Shown: positions 7,736 to 14,670 of the stretch, one piece after another
How positions within the stretch are numbered: position 1 is the first letter of the stretch
How the letters are laid out: each line of letters starts with the position of its first letter
Assembly: GCA_905213155.1 (NCBI GenBank)
Contig: CAJMHI010000039.1
Location: forward strand, 1-17,736
Source: an uncultured Acidaminococcus sp.
Lineage (GTDB): Bacteria; Bacillota; Negativicutes; Acidaminococcales; Acidaminococcaceae
Direction of reading: 5' to 3'
DNA length: 17,736 nucleotides
The notes under the pieces: generated by a model
Told to the model about the DNA's origin: nothing
What the model saw: the letters and a program-made list of their open reading frames with translations, nothing else
Databases searched by the model: none
Translations under genes and position numbers: made by a program

Positions 7736-8440
7736 TTATGCTCCTATCAGGTCTGTTTTCTGCCCCTTGGCATCTTTTCCGTACAACTCTTTCTGCCGGA
7801 TATCAGCCTGTTCTATAACAAGTGGTACGCCAAACTGGTCCCGCAGGACCTGCAGCAGCTCTAAGGCTTTCATGCTGCCCGTAGGTGTAATGGCAATATC
7901 GAAACAAAGTGTCAAACGGCCTTGAGCCCAAATGCCCGCCACCTTAGGAATATATGCTTTTACATTAATACTTTTAGGAGCCCCTTTTCCTTTTTTGTGG
8001 GGTTTGGTAAAAGGGACCTCTTCTGTTGCATTAAATTGTGTTAGACCGCCTTCCGGGTTTACCGTACAAGGGACCAGTACTTCATAAGCGGCCCCCTGAG
8101 CTACCGCCATGAGTTTGGGAGCGTGGTCATCGGTAAGCGCTCCTTTTAGGACGTGGATCCCCATAGGGAGCGCCTGTTGCAAAGCCTGCAGCAGTTTTTC
8201 CAAGGTCCAGCCTTCCTCCTGCCAGGTAGCGGCTAGTTTAATTTCTGCAAACTGACAAAGAGAAACGATGCCAACACCAAGCGCCGTAGCCAAAGAAAAG
8301 CGCATATGAGGATTAAAGCCCTGGGAATACTCCACAGGAATCCCCGCGCGACGGATCGCTTTTTCAATGGTCCTCTGGTACTCCAGGTGGGAGATAAACC
8401 GGATCCCCGATTCCTTAGTGATCTGCATCCGCAGTTTCAT
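7736..8440 (-). CDS. TIGR03936/DUF2344 protein, partner of the radical SAM protein
   Basis: This 234-residue protein belongs to the uncharacterised TIGR03936 (DUF2344) family, which is usually encoded next to, or fused with, a TIGR03960 radical SAM protein. The start MKLRMQITKESGIRFISHLEYQRT, followed by IRRAGIPVEYSQGFNPHMRFS, is the family signature. I chose ATG 8440, which overlaps the upstream radical SAM stop codon as ATGA. A longer in-frame reading from 8527 would only extend into the upstream gene. No catalytic motif is known for the family. The tight coupling on both sides (4-nt overlap upstream, 1-nt gap to rng) suggests that it works with the radical SAM protein and possibly with RNA processing. 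That role is inference. Confidence 0.88.
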   Translation of the reverse strand: MKLRMQITKESGIRFISHLEYQRTIEKAIRRAGIPVEYSQGFNPHMRFSLATALGVGIVSLCQFAEIKLAATWQEEGWTLEKLLQALQQALPMGIHVLKGALTDDHAPKLMAVAQGAAYEVLVPCTVNPEGGLTQFNATEEVPFTKPHKKGKGAPKSINVKAYIPKVAGIWAQGRLTLCFDIAITPTGSMKALELLQVLRDQFGVPLVIEQADIRQKELYGKDAKGQKTDLIGA

Positions 8441-9693
8441 GCCTTTTCTTCCCTCGCTTTCCAATCCACGATCTGTACGCCAAGCTGCTGGCAGACCCCA
8501 CATCCCGTACAGGTGGAGCGCCGGCAATCATGGGTAAGGGCTGCTTGTTGGGCTTTTTCATATTCATTGCGGAGAAATTTTCGTGATACCCCGCAGCTGG
8601 TGTGTTCCCAAGGAAAGATTTCCTCTTTACCACGAGGCCTTGTATTATAAAACTCCATCGTCAGCCCAGAATCCTCAATGGCCTGCTGCCAGCGGTCAAA
8701 ATCAAAGAATTCGCTCCAGCTGTCAAATTTAGCACCTCTCTGCCAGGCAAGATAAATCGCCTTTCCCAGCCGCCGGTCTCCCCTTGCCAGCACGCCTTCC
8801 ATCAGGCTGGTACGGGAGTCGTGATACTGATAGTGAATATTTTTCAAACCGGCAAAAGCCTGTTTCAGCAGCATATGTTTCCGGTCAAATTCTGCTTTGG
8901 AATTTTGTCCCACCCACTCAAACGGGGTGTAGGGTTTAGGCACAAAGTTGGAAACGCTCACCGTGACCTTGGCGCCCCCATGCCCTGTAACTGCTTTGTA
9001 TTTCCACTGCACTTTTTGTGCCAACTGGGCAATCGCCAGCACATCCTCGTCGGTCTCAGTGGGAAGCCCAATCATAAAATATAATTTTACTGCCGACCAG
9101 CCGTTTTCAAACGCAGCCCCCACGGCATTCATTAAATCTTCTTCCGTTACGCCCTTATTGATCACATCCCGCATTTTTTGGCTGCCCGCTTCCGGGGCAA
9201 AGGTCAGCCCGCTTTTTCGCACAGCCTGCACTTCTTGGGCCAGTTTAACAGAAAAGCTGTCAATACGTAATGAAGGGAGAGAAACACTGACACGGTCTTT
9301 TTGGAAGGTCGCCAATAATTCCCGTGTCAGCGGTTCCAAATAAGAATAATCCGCTGTACTAAGGGAGAACAGGGAAATTTCGTTGTATCCCGTAGCAGGG
9401 ACCAATTCCTTTGCCAGTTTCATAAGCGTCTCCGGACGGCGTTCCCGTACGGGGCGGTAAATCATACCGGCATTACAGAAGCGGCAGCCCCGGCTGCATC
9501 CCCGAAAGATTTCTAACATAATCCGGTCGTGCACCGTATCACTATAAGGCACAATAGGATGCGTGGGGAAATCCAAGGTATCCATATCTTGTTCTACCCG
9601 TTTATACACCACTTCCGGGGCTGTAGGCTCCAGCGGAATTGTACCGGCGAGGGTCCCGTCCGCATGATACGTTACCTTATAAAAGGAAGGCAC
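8437..9693 (-). CDS. Radical SAM domain part of the interrupted TIGR03960 protein
   Basis: This 418-codon open stretch is the downstream part of the gene broken at 9763-9765. It carries the radical SAM iron-sulfur motif CSRGCRFC (CX3CX2C, full-length residues about 270-277) in the context EIFRGCSRGCRFCNAGMIYRP. Further typical segments are FAPEAGSQKMRDVINKG, KLYFMIGLPTETDED and SNFVPKPYTPFEW. The C terminus has a second cysteine set, CRRSTCTGCGVC, that may bind an extra cluster or zinc. The region reads open from just after the TAG, so GTG 9693 is only a possible reinitiation codon; AGGGA lies 6 nt before it. If made alone, this product would contain the catalytic core without the N-terminal B12-binding-like domain. 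Its substrate is unknown. Confidence 0.8.
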   Translation of the reverse strand: MPSFYKVTYHADGTLAGTIPLEPTAPEVVYKRVEQDMDTLDFPTHPIVPYSDTVHDRIMLEIFRGCSRGCRFCNAGMIYRPVRERRPETLMKLAKELVPATGYNEISLFSLSTADYSYLEPLTRELLATFQKDRVSVSLPSLRIDSFSVKLAQEVQAVRKSGLTFAPEAGSQKMRDVINKGVTEEDLMNAVGAAFENGWSAVKLYFMIGLPTETDEDVLAIAQLAQKVQWKYKAVTGHGGAKVTVSVSNFVPKPYTPFEWVGQNSKAEFDRKHMLLKQAFAGLKNIHYQYHDSRTSLMEGVLARGDRRLGKAIYLAWQRGAKFDSWSEFFDFDRWQQAIEDSGLTMEFYNTRPRGKEEIFPWEHTSCGVSRKFLRNEYEKAQQAALTHDCRRSTCTGCGVCQQLGVQIVDWKAREEKA

Positions 9694-9762
9694 ATAAATT
9701 CCCTGAATCCGGGATACCCGGCGAAGAAATTCTATTCTTCCTCCCGGTTTGCCCTCTTTTTT

Positions 9763-10305
9763 CTAGATCTGGTACAGCACTGTGACTTCCTGGATAATTT
9801 TTTCTCCGTCGCCCAACATGCAAAAGTCCAAAAAATCAGCCAGCGGTTCACAATTAAATACGCAGCAGCCGCCGGCACATACAAAGGGATCGTCCAGTGT
9901 CCGGTCTTTAGACCAAAGAGGGACACCGCCCAGATCCATCATGTTCAAAATATTGGAGTAGGACATTTCATACAAAAGAGTAAACCCCAAAAGGTCAAAG
10001 TCTTTTAGAGGCCGGGTATTTTCCAGGGAAGCAAGAGGCAGCTGACGCTGCCGCATTTTTTCTTCCATATCCACCCAGGGAGCAAAGGCACGCTCCGCCT
10101 GGACACCGGGCAAAACATTAAGACAGTCATATAAAATTTTAAATCCCAAATAGCTCATGCCGATCTCATAGGCATCGGGAAAAGCCAGGCAAAAGGTAGT
10201 ATCTACTTCTTGTTCCGGCTTTATAATACTGCCAAATTCCATACCCGTATACCGGGCCGGTTTTTCCACGCTATTTAAAATATCTATCGGTAATTCTTTT
10301 CTCAT
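9763..10305 (-). CDS. N-terminal B12-binding-like part of the interrupted TIGR03960 protein
   Basis: This 180-codon stretch starts at ATG 10305 and ends at the internal TAG. It contains the usual N-terminal segments of the family: RYTGMEFGSIIKP, CLAFPDAYEIGMSYLGFKILYD, ERAFAPWVDMEEKMR, a Leu-rich LLGFTLLYEMSYSN and FCMLGDGEKIIQE. In intact proteins this is a cobalamin-binding-like Rossmann domain ahead of the radical SAM core. A DxHxxG cobalamin motif is not seen, so actual B12 binding is uncertain. The gene begins 17 bp after the rodA stop, with GGAG about 11 nt upstream. On its own this fragment lacks the iron-sulfur site and would not be a complete enzyme. Confidence 0.78.
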   Translation of the reverse strand: MRKELPIDILNSVEKPARYTGMEFGSIIKPEQEVDTTFCLAFPDAYEIGMSYLGFKILYDCLNVLPGVQAERAFAPWVDMEEKMRQRQLPLASLENTRPLKDFDLLGFTLLYEMSYSNILNMMDLGGVPLWSKDRTLDDPFVCAGGCCVFNCEPLADFLDFCMLGDGEKIIQEVTVLYQI

Positions 10306-10322
10306 GCAGCAGGACTCTCCTC

Positions 10323-11438
10323 TTATTGGAAACGCAGCGTCTGACGGTGTGCATTGATGTTTAACAGCAGAAAGACCATCAGAATATTGGTGGTAAGGCT
10401 GCTCACCCCATAGCTCATAAAGGGCAACGGCACCCCCGTGACCGGCATAATTCCGCTCGTCATCCCCACATTGACCAGAATGTGGAACATGAACATGGAG
10501 ACAATCCCTACAGCCAGGAGCGTACCAAAATCATCAGAACTGCGCATAGCAATTAAAATGCCCCGGTAAATCAACAAGGCATACAGCAATAGAATCAGCG
10601 TAACGCCAATAAAACCAAATTCCTCTCCGGCCACCGCAAAGATAAAATCCGTATGGTTCTCCGGCAAAAAATTCAGCTGGCTCTGTGTCCCGGCAAAAAG
10701 GCCTTTGCCAAAGAACATCCCAGACCCGATAGCAATCATGGATTGGATCACGTGGTAACCGCTGCCATAGGGTTCCAGGCCTGGATTGAGAAACACCCGG
10801 ATCCGGTTTCTCTGGTACTCATGGAGCATTCTCCACACTAAAGGTGCTGACGCCAGACCCACCCCGCCCATTACAAGAAAATAGCGAAACCGGAAACCAC
10901 AAGTGATGATCGTTCCCAAAAGAATCGCCAAAAACACCAGACTGGTCCCTAAATCCGGCTGCCGGATGACAAGAATGAACGGCAGCAATACGTAACCAAA
11001 GACCGGTAGCCAGCTGCGAAAATCCGTCAGAAGGGGCAGACGATCATCCACATAGCTGGACAAGCTGACAATCATAATGGCTTTGGCAAATTCACTGGGC
11101 TGGATGGTAATGGGCCCCACTTGCAGCCAGCGCTGGGCCCCCAGTGCGCTTTTACCTACCAGCATCACTAGCAGCAGCATGACCAGATTAAACAGGTACA
11201 AAGGCCGTGCCACACTTTTTAAGATACGATAATCAAACCGCAGTAAAAAGGCTCCCAACAAAAAATTAATGGCCGCAAATACGGTCTGCCGTAGCACAAA
11301 GCTGTAACGGTGGGCCCCCGGAATATTGGCATGGGTAGCACTCCCGATCAGAACAATCCCTATGGTAATGAGCGCGATAACGCTTCCCAGGAGCAAAAGA
11401 TCAATATTACGAAACATTTTTTTCAGAGATAGTCGCAT
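10323..11438 (-). CDS. rodA: RodA, SEDS-family peptidoglycan glycosyltransferase
   Basis: This 371-residue polytopic membrane protein polymerises lipid II into glycan strands during cell-wall elongation, in complex with a class B PBP. Family signatures are GAQRWLQVGPITIQPSEFAK (about residues 101-119), RQPDLGTS, and NFLPENHTDFIFAVAGEEFG. In the last of these, Asp264 matches the essential catalytic Asp of SEDS proteins. The C-terminal MPVTGVPLPFMSYG is also typical. I chose ATG 11438 because AAGGTGG lies 6 nt upstream. An ATG at 11444 directly abuts that site, and a longer reading to 11612 overlaps mrdA and has no RodA-like sequence. The ribosome site overlaps the mrdA stop codon, so rodA and its PBP2 partner are probably coupled. 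Confidence 0.94.
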   Translation of the reverse strand: MRLSLKKMFRNIDLLLLGSVIALITIGIVLIGSATHANIPGAHRYSFVLRQTVFAAINFLLGAFLLRFDYRILKSVARPLYLFNLVMLLLVMLVGKSALGAQRWLQVGPITIQPSEFAKAIMIVSLSSYVDDRLPLLTDFRSWLPVFGYVLLPFILVIRQPDLGTSLVFLAILLGTIITCGFRFRYFLVMGGVGLASAPLVWRMLHEYQRNRIRVFLNPGLEPYGSGYHVIQSMIAIGSGMFFGKGLFAGTQSQLNFLPENHTDFIFAVAGEEFGFIGVTLILLLYALLIYRGILIAMRSSDDFGTLLAVGIVSMFMFHILVNVGMTSGIMPVTGVPLPFMSYGVSSLTTNILMVFLLLNINAHRQTLRFQ

Positions 11439-11449
11439 CTGCATCCACC

Positions 11450-13237
11450 TTACTTTGCCATTTCCTGCCGCCGTGCCCTTGGATCTGTAAACGCATACTC
11501 CAGGATACTCTGCACAATAGGCGCTGCAGAAACGGCCCCATAGCTGCCTTGTTCTACAATACAGACAACGACCAGCTGAGGCTTTTTCGCCGGCGCATAG
11601 GCAATAAACCAACCGTGATCCATGCCATGGGGGTTTTCCGCCGTCCCCGTTTTACCAGCCACGGCCACCGGCAGGCTCTTTAAGGCAGCCGCCGTACCGC
11701 CTTCTTCCGTTACGGCTTCCAGTCCTTCCTGTACCAGTTTCAATGTGGTTTCTGATACAGGAAGTTTGCCTTCTTCCACTGGATCAAAGGTCTTCACTAC
11801 GCTGCCATCATCATTTAAGATTTTACTCACCAGATACGGTTTATACCGTTTACCATCGGTGGCTACGGCACTTAGCATTTCCGCCACCTGAATGGGTGTC
11901 GCAAGGGTAAAGCCCTGTCCAATGGCGGTATTAAAGGTATCGCCCAGATACCATTCTTCCTTAAAGGTATCCTGTTTGTAGGCAGGAGAAGCGATAAGGC
12001 CCTTTGCCTCTCCATGGAGGTCAATACCCGTCAGCTGTCCAAAGCCAAAATTCCGGGCATATTTGTCCAAAAGGTCAATCCCCAGCCGGTTCCCCATTTC
12101 GTAGAAATACACGTTATCAGAGGCCGCCAGCGCCCGTTTAAAATTAATATATCCCAGTGCTTCTCCGCCGGCATTGCGCATGTCAATCAGCCAATGCCGG
12201 CCGGAATCATAGATGAGTTCATCCGGGGTTACTTTCTTTTCTTCCAGGGCTGCGCTGCCCGTCACGATTTTAAATGTGGAACCAGGAGGGTATTCTCCGG
12301 CAATCGCCTTATCCGTCATAGGATGGAACGGGTCCGTATTCAGATAGCTCCAGTTTTTTTCGCTGATCCCATTCACAAACCAGTTGGGATCAAATCCCGG
12401 CCGTGACACCAGTGCCTTGACTTCTCCCGTATTGGGATCCAGGACCACCACGGCCGCGCCATGGGCGTTAATCGCCTTAAGCTGCCTGTCCACAGCGGCT
12501 TCCGCTACCCGCTGCAGCTTGGCGTCAATCGTCAGGACAAGGCCCTGCCCCGGCTTAGGATCTACTTTGTCCATAATCTGGATCACACGGCCAGCCACAT
12601 CCACCTCTTCCCGATAGCTCCCATCTTCCCCACGGAGATAGGAATCATAATAGTTTTCCAGGCCAAATTTGCCGATAATATCCCCGGCTTTCAGGCCGCT
12701 GTAGGCACCTTGAGAAATTTCATATTCGCTGATTTCCCCCACATACCCCAGGGCATGCACCGCCAATTCTTTATTGGGGTATGTTCGCACTGGCTGTACA
12801 TCCAAGGTAACGCCAGGCAGATAGCGGAGATTTTCCTCCACCTTAGCCACCATTTCCGGTTTGGCATCCCGCACCAAACGAACAGTCTCCCCGCTGCCAT
12901 CGTGGCTGTCCACAGCTTTTTGTAATTTTGCTAACGGTATGCCTAAGAGCTGGCTTAGCCGTTCCAATGTTTCTTTTTTATAAGTGCCATTGCTGGGAAG
13001 CAAGGAAATATTTACACCGGGATGATTATTGGCAATTTCTTCCCCATTGCAGTCATAAATGATCCCTCGGGGTGCCAGAATGCGGGTATACCGGGTACGG
13101 TTTCCTTCTGCTTGCCGGCTATAGGTACGTCCTTCCAAAATCTGCAGGTAAAACATCCGTCCAATCAGTATAGCAATCAGTGCCATACCGGCTGCCAGCA
13201 TAAAATTCAGTCGATAAGCGAATTTTTTATTCAGCAA
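11450..13237 (-). CDS. mrdA: Penicillin-binding protein 2, elongation-type transpeptidase (TTG start)
   Basis: This 595-residue class B penicillin-binding protein crosslinks peptidoglycan in the elongation complex with RodA. An N-terminal membrane anchor (about residues 12-33) is followed by the dimerisation/pedestal region with APRGIIYDCNG (55-64). The transpeptidase domain has all three motifs: S320-TFK323 with nucleophile Ser320, S373-DN375, and K529-TG531. The start is taken as TTG 13237 because GGGGAG lies 7 nt upstream; the next Met is already inside the membrane segment. The gene lies 24 bp after mreD. No minC or minD gene lies between mrdA and rodA. The domain set is complete, so the enzyme is probably active and a beta-lactam target. 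Confidence 0.94.
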   Translation of the reverse strand: MLNKKFAYRLNFMLAAGMALIAILIGRMFYLQILEGRTYSRQAEGNRTRYTRILAPRGIIYDCNGEEIANNHPGVNISLLPSNGTYKKETLERLSQLLGIPLAKLQKAVDSHDGSGETVRLVRDAKPEMVAKVEENLRYLPGVTLDVQPVRTYPNKELAVHALGYVGEISEYEISQGAYSGLKAGDIIGKFGLENYYDSYLRGEDGSYREEVDVAGRVIQIMDKVDPKPGQGLVLTIDAKLQRVAEAAVDRQLKAINAHGAAVVVLDPNTGEVKALVSRPGFDPNWFVNGISEKNWSYLNTDPFHPMTDKAIAGEYPPGSTFKIVTGSAALEEKKVTPDELIYDSGRHWLIDMRNAGGEALGYINFKRALAASDNVYFYEMGNRLGIDLLDKYARNFGFGQLTGIDLHGEAKGLIASPAYKQDTFKEEWYLGDTFNTAIGQGFTLATPIQVAEMLSAVATDGKRYKPYLVSKILNDDGSVVKTFDPVEEGKLPVSETTLKLVQEGLEAVTEEGGTAAALKSLPVAVAGKTGTAENPHGMDHGWFIAYAPAKKPQLVVVCIVEQGSYGAVSAAPIVQSILEYAFTDPRARRQEMAK

Positions 13238-13261
13238 CTTTTTTCTCCCCGCACAATTTCA

Positions 13262-13774
13262 CTATTCTACGTGATAATAATAATCCAGGCGCCGTTGTAC
13301 TTTGGGTTTCATCTTTCGATAGGCCACCCATACAACAGGCCCAGCGACCAGATTCCAGAATAAGGTTTTAAGGGTAAGGAAGGCAAGAGGAAAGAAGGGA
13401 AGCCACCGTCCTAGTGCCAGGCACAAAAATAATCCCCGTGCCACCTGTAGCAGGAGAGTAAGCATGCCAACCAGGATTTCATAGGTAACCAGCCGATCCG
13501 CGAACATGTTCTGCCGGTTATGCCCTACTAAAAGCCCAATGCATCCCCGGGTAATGGTATGCCAGCCAAAATAACTAAACGTCACAATATCAAGGAGCAA
13601 CCCCGCCCCCAGTCCGTAAAAAGTTCCCCTGCGTGCGCCTTGATCCAAAGCGTATACCACAAGGAGAAGGAGTAGCAGGTCAGGAGACTGGCTTCCGGGG
13701 AAAAAGAGAAACCAATGGTTTTCAACAATAAAAAGAAATAGTGTTAAAAAAAACCACAATAAGCCGATAACCAT
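13262..13774 (-). CDS. mreD: MreD, elongation-complex membrane protein
   Basis: This 170-residue, very hydrophobic protein has about five predicted membrane segments and the short charged tail typical of MreD. Recognisable features are the N-terminal LFLFIVENHWFLFFPGSQSPDLLLLLLVVYAL region and ARRGTFYGLGAGLLLDIV. MreD links MreBC to the PBP2-RodA synthase; its exact role is unclear in any organism. ATG 13774 shares one base with the mreC TGA (TGATG), with GGAGGAG upstream, so translation is coupled. The stop TAG is followed at once by TGA. Assignment rests on hydrophobicity, length, a few conserved residues and, above all, its place between mreC and mrdA. Confidence 0.9.
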   Translation of the reverse strand: MVIGLLWFFLTLFLFIVENHWFLFFPGSQSPDLLLLLLVVYALDQGARRGTFYGLGAGLLLDIVTFSYFGWHTITRGCIGLLVGHNRQNMFADRLVTYEILVGMLTLLLQVARGLFLCLALGRWLPFFPLAFLTLKTLFWNLVAGPVVWVAYRKMKPKVQRRLDYYYHVE

Positions 13775-14655
13775 CAGGAGTCTCCTCCTCCCGCATCCGT
13801 ATCTTTTCCTTCCTTTTGCAGAAAATCAGCAAACCCTTGGAAATTGGTAATGACCCGAGCTTCTTCCAAATGAGAATAATCTACTGCGGGCGCAATGGTC
13901 GCTGTTTTGGTAAGGCCGCCCGCATCCATCTGCACGTCTTCTACGGTACCAATCACCAATCCTTCCGGATGGTACCCGCTATAGCCGCTGGTTACAATAG
14001 TATCGCCGGGAAGCACGTCTGCGCCACGGGAAAGATCACGCATTTCCAATAGTAAATCCGGTCCTGCTACGCCGCTAACGATACCAGCGGCCCGGGAAGC
14101 CCCCCGGAGATTCAGGCCCCCAATGCGGCTGCGCGGGCTGGAGATCAGAAGGACCTTGGACATATGGGGATAGACTCCATCAATGATCCCGATGAGCCCA
14201 AAGGCATTGACCACGGGCATGTTCATTCTAAGGCCATCGCTAGTTCCCTTATCCAGCAAAATCACATCCCGAAAATCTCCTAAGTCCCGACTGATTACCT
14301 TCGCCGAAAGCATTTCCCATTGCGGATGCAGCTCCGAGAAATGTAAAAGCTTTGCCAGCCGTTCATTCTCTGCCTTTATCCCGGCTAGTTCCACATTGCT
14401 CTGCCGCAATTCTTCGTTTTCTTTTTGTAGTGCTTTGTTTTCGTTTTCCAAAGACGCTTTGGAGGCAAAATAGGGCCCGATGCCCCGCACGCCGCCGCTG
14501 AAGCCACTTACAACAAACGACAGCGGGCGCGTCAACGTAGTCAGCACAGTGTTCACCATGGGAAAGCGATGGTAGGCATCCCAAAACAGCCCTCCCAGCA
14601 TGAGCAGGACCAAGACCAATCCCGCCAGTCTCACTTTCTTTTTTTGCTGCATCAT
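13774..14655 (-). CDS. mreC: MreC, rod shape-determining periplasmic protein
   Basis: This 293-residue protein has a short cytoplasmic basic tail, one membrane helix (about residues 10-25), a coiled coil (about 66-104, LENENKALQKENEELRQ) and a beta-rich C-terminal MreC domain. Conserved pieces are AKVISRD, ILLDKGTSDGLRMNMPVV, GLIGIIDGV and IGTVEDV. MreC is thought to switch on the PBP2-RodA pair from outside the membrane. The start is ATG 14655 because AGGAAGG lies 10 nt before it. A TTG at 14664 directly touches the ribosome site, and ATG 14652 is slightly further away. The gene begins 15 bp after mreB. The C-terminal Gly/Asp-rich end overlaps the mreD start and ribosome site. Confidence 0.93.
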   Translation of the reverse strand: MMQQKKKVRLAGLVLVLLMLGGLFWDAYHRFPMVNTVLTTLTRPLSFVVSGFSGGVRGIGPYFASKASLENENKALQKENEELRQSNVELAGIKAENERLAKLLHFSELHPQWEMLSAKVISRDLGDFRDVILLDKGTSDGLRMNMPVVNAFGLIGIIDGVYPHMSKVLLISSPRSRIGGLNLRGASRAAGIVSGVAGPDLLLEMRDLSRGADVLPGDTIVTSGYSGYHPEGLVIGTVEDVQMDAGGLTKTATIAPAVDYSHLEEARVITNFQGFADFLQKEGKDTDAGGGDS

Positions 14656-14670
14656 AGTTTCCAAGCCTTC

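Larger units (their letters stand above)
8437..10305 (-). pseudogene. Full-length TIGR03960 B12-binding/radical SAM gene, interrupted by an in-frame TAG at 9763-9765
   Basis: Both halves lie in the same reading frame: codons run from ATG 10305 to TGA 8437-8439, 623 codons, with a single internal stop, TAG, at codon 181. The residues on either side (EVTVLYQI, then the stop, then KKEGKPGG...IQGIYVPSFYK) resemble the linker expected in intact family members, so one base substitution explains the break and no indel is needed. A TGG, CAG, AAG or GAG codon is one change away. Three other genes here (mreB, mreD and the DUF4321 gene) end at normal TAG stops, so TAG is not generally a sense codon. It may be a real nonsense mutation, a sequencing error, or a readthrough or split-protein site; the sequence alone does not decide. 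Confidence 0.75.

Noticed and set aside
9763..9765. Frameshift or genome-wide TAG reassignment as the cause of the broken radical SAM gene
   Set aside because: Both halves are in the same frame, so there is no net frameshift. The mreB, mreD and DUF4321 genes end at TAG in expected places, which argues against general recoding.
11439..11612. N-terminal extension of rodA to 11612
   Set aside because: The extra residues are Cys-rich, unlike RodA, overlap mrdA by about 160 bases and have no ribosome site. ATG 11438 has a well-placed AAGGTGG.
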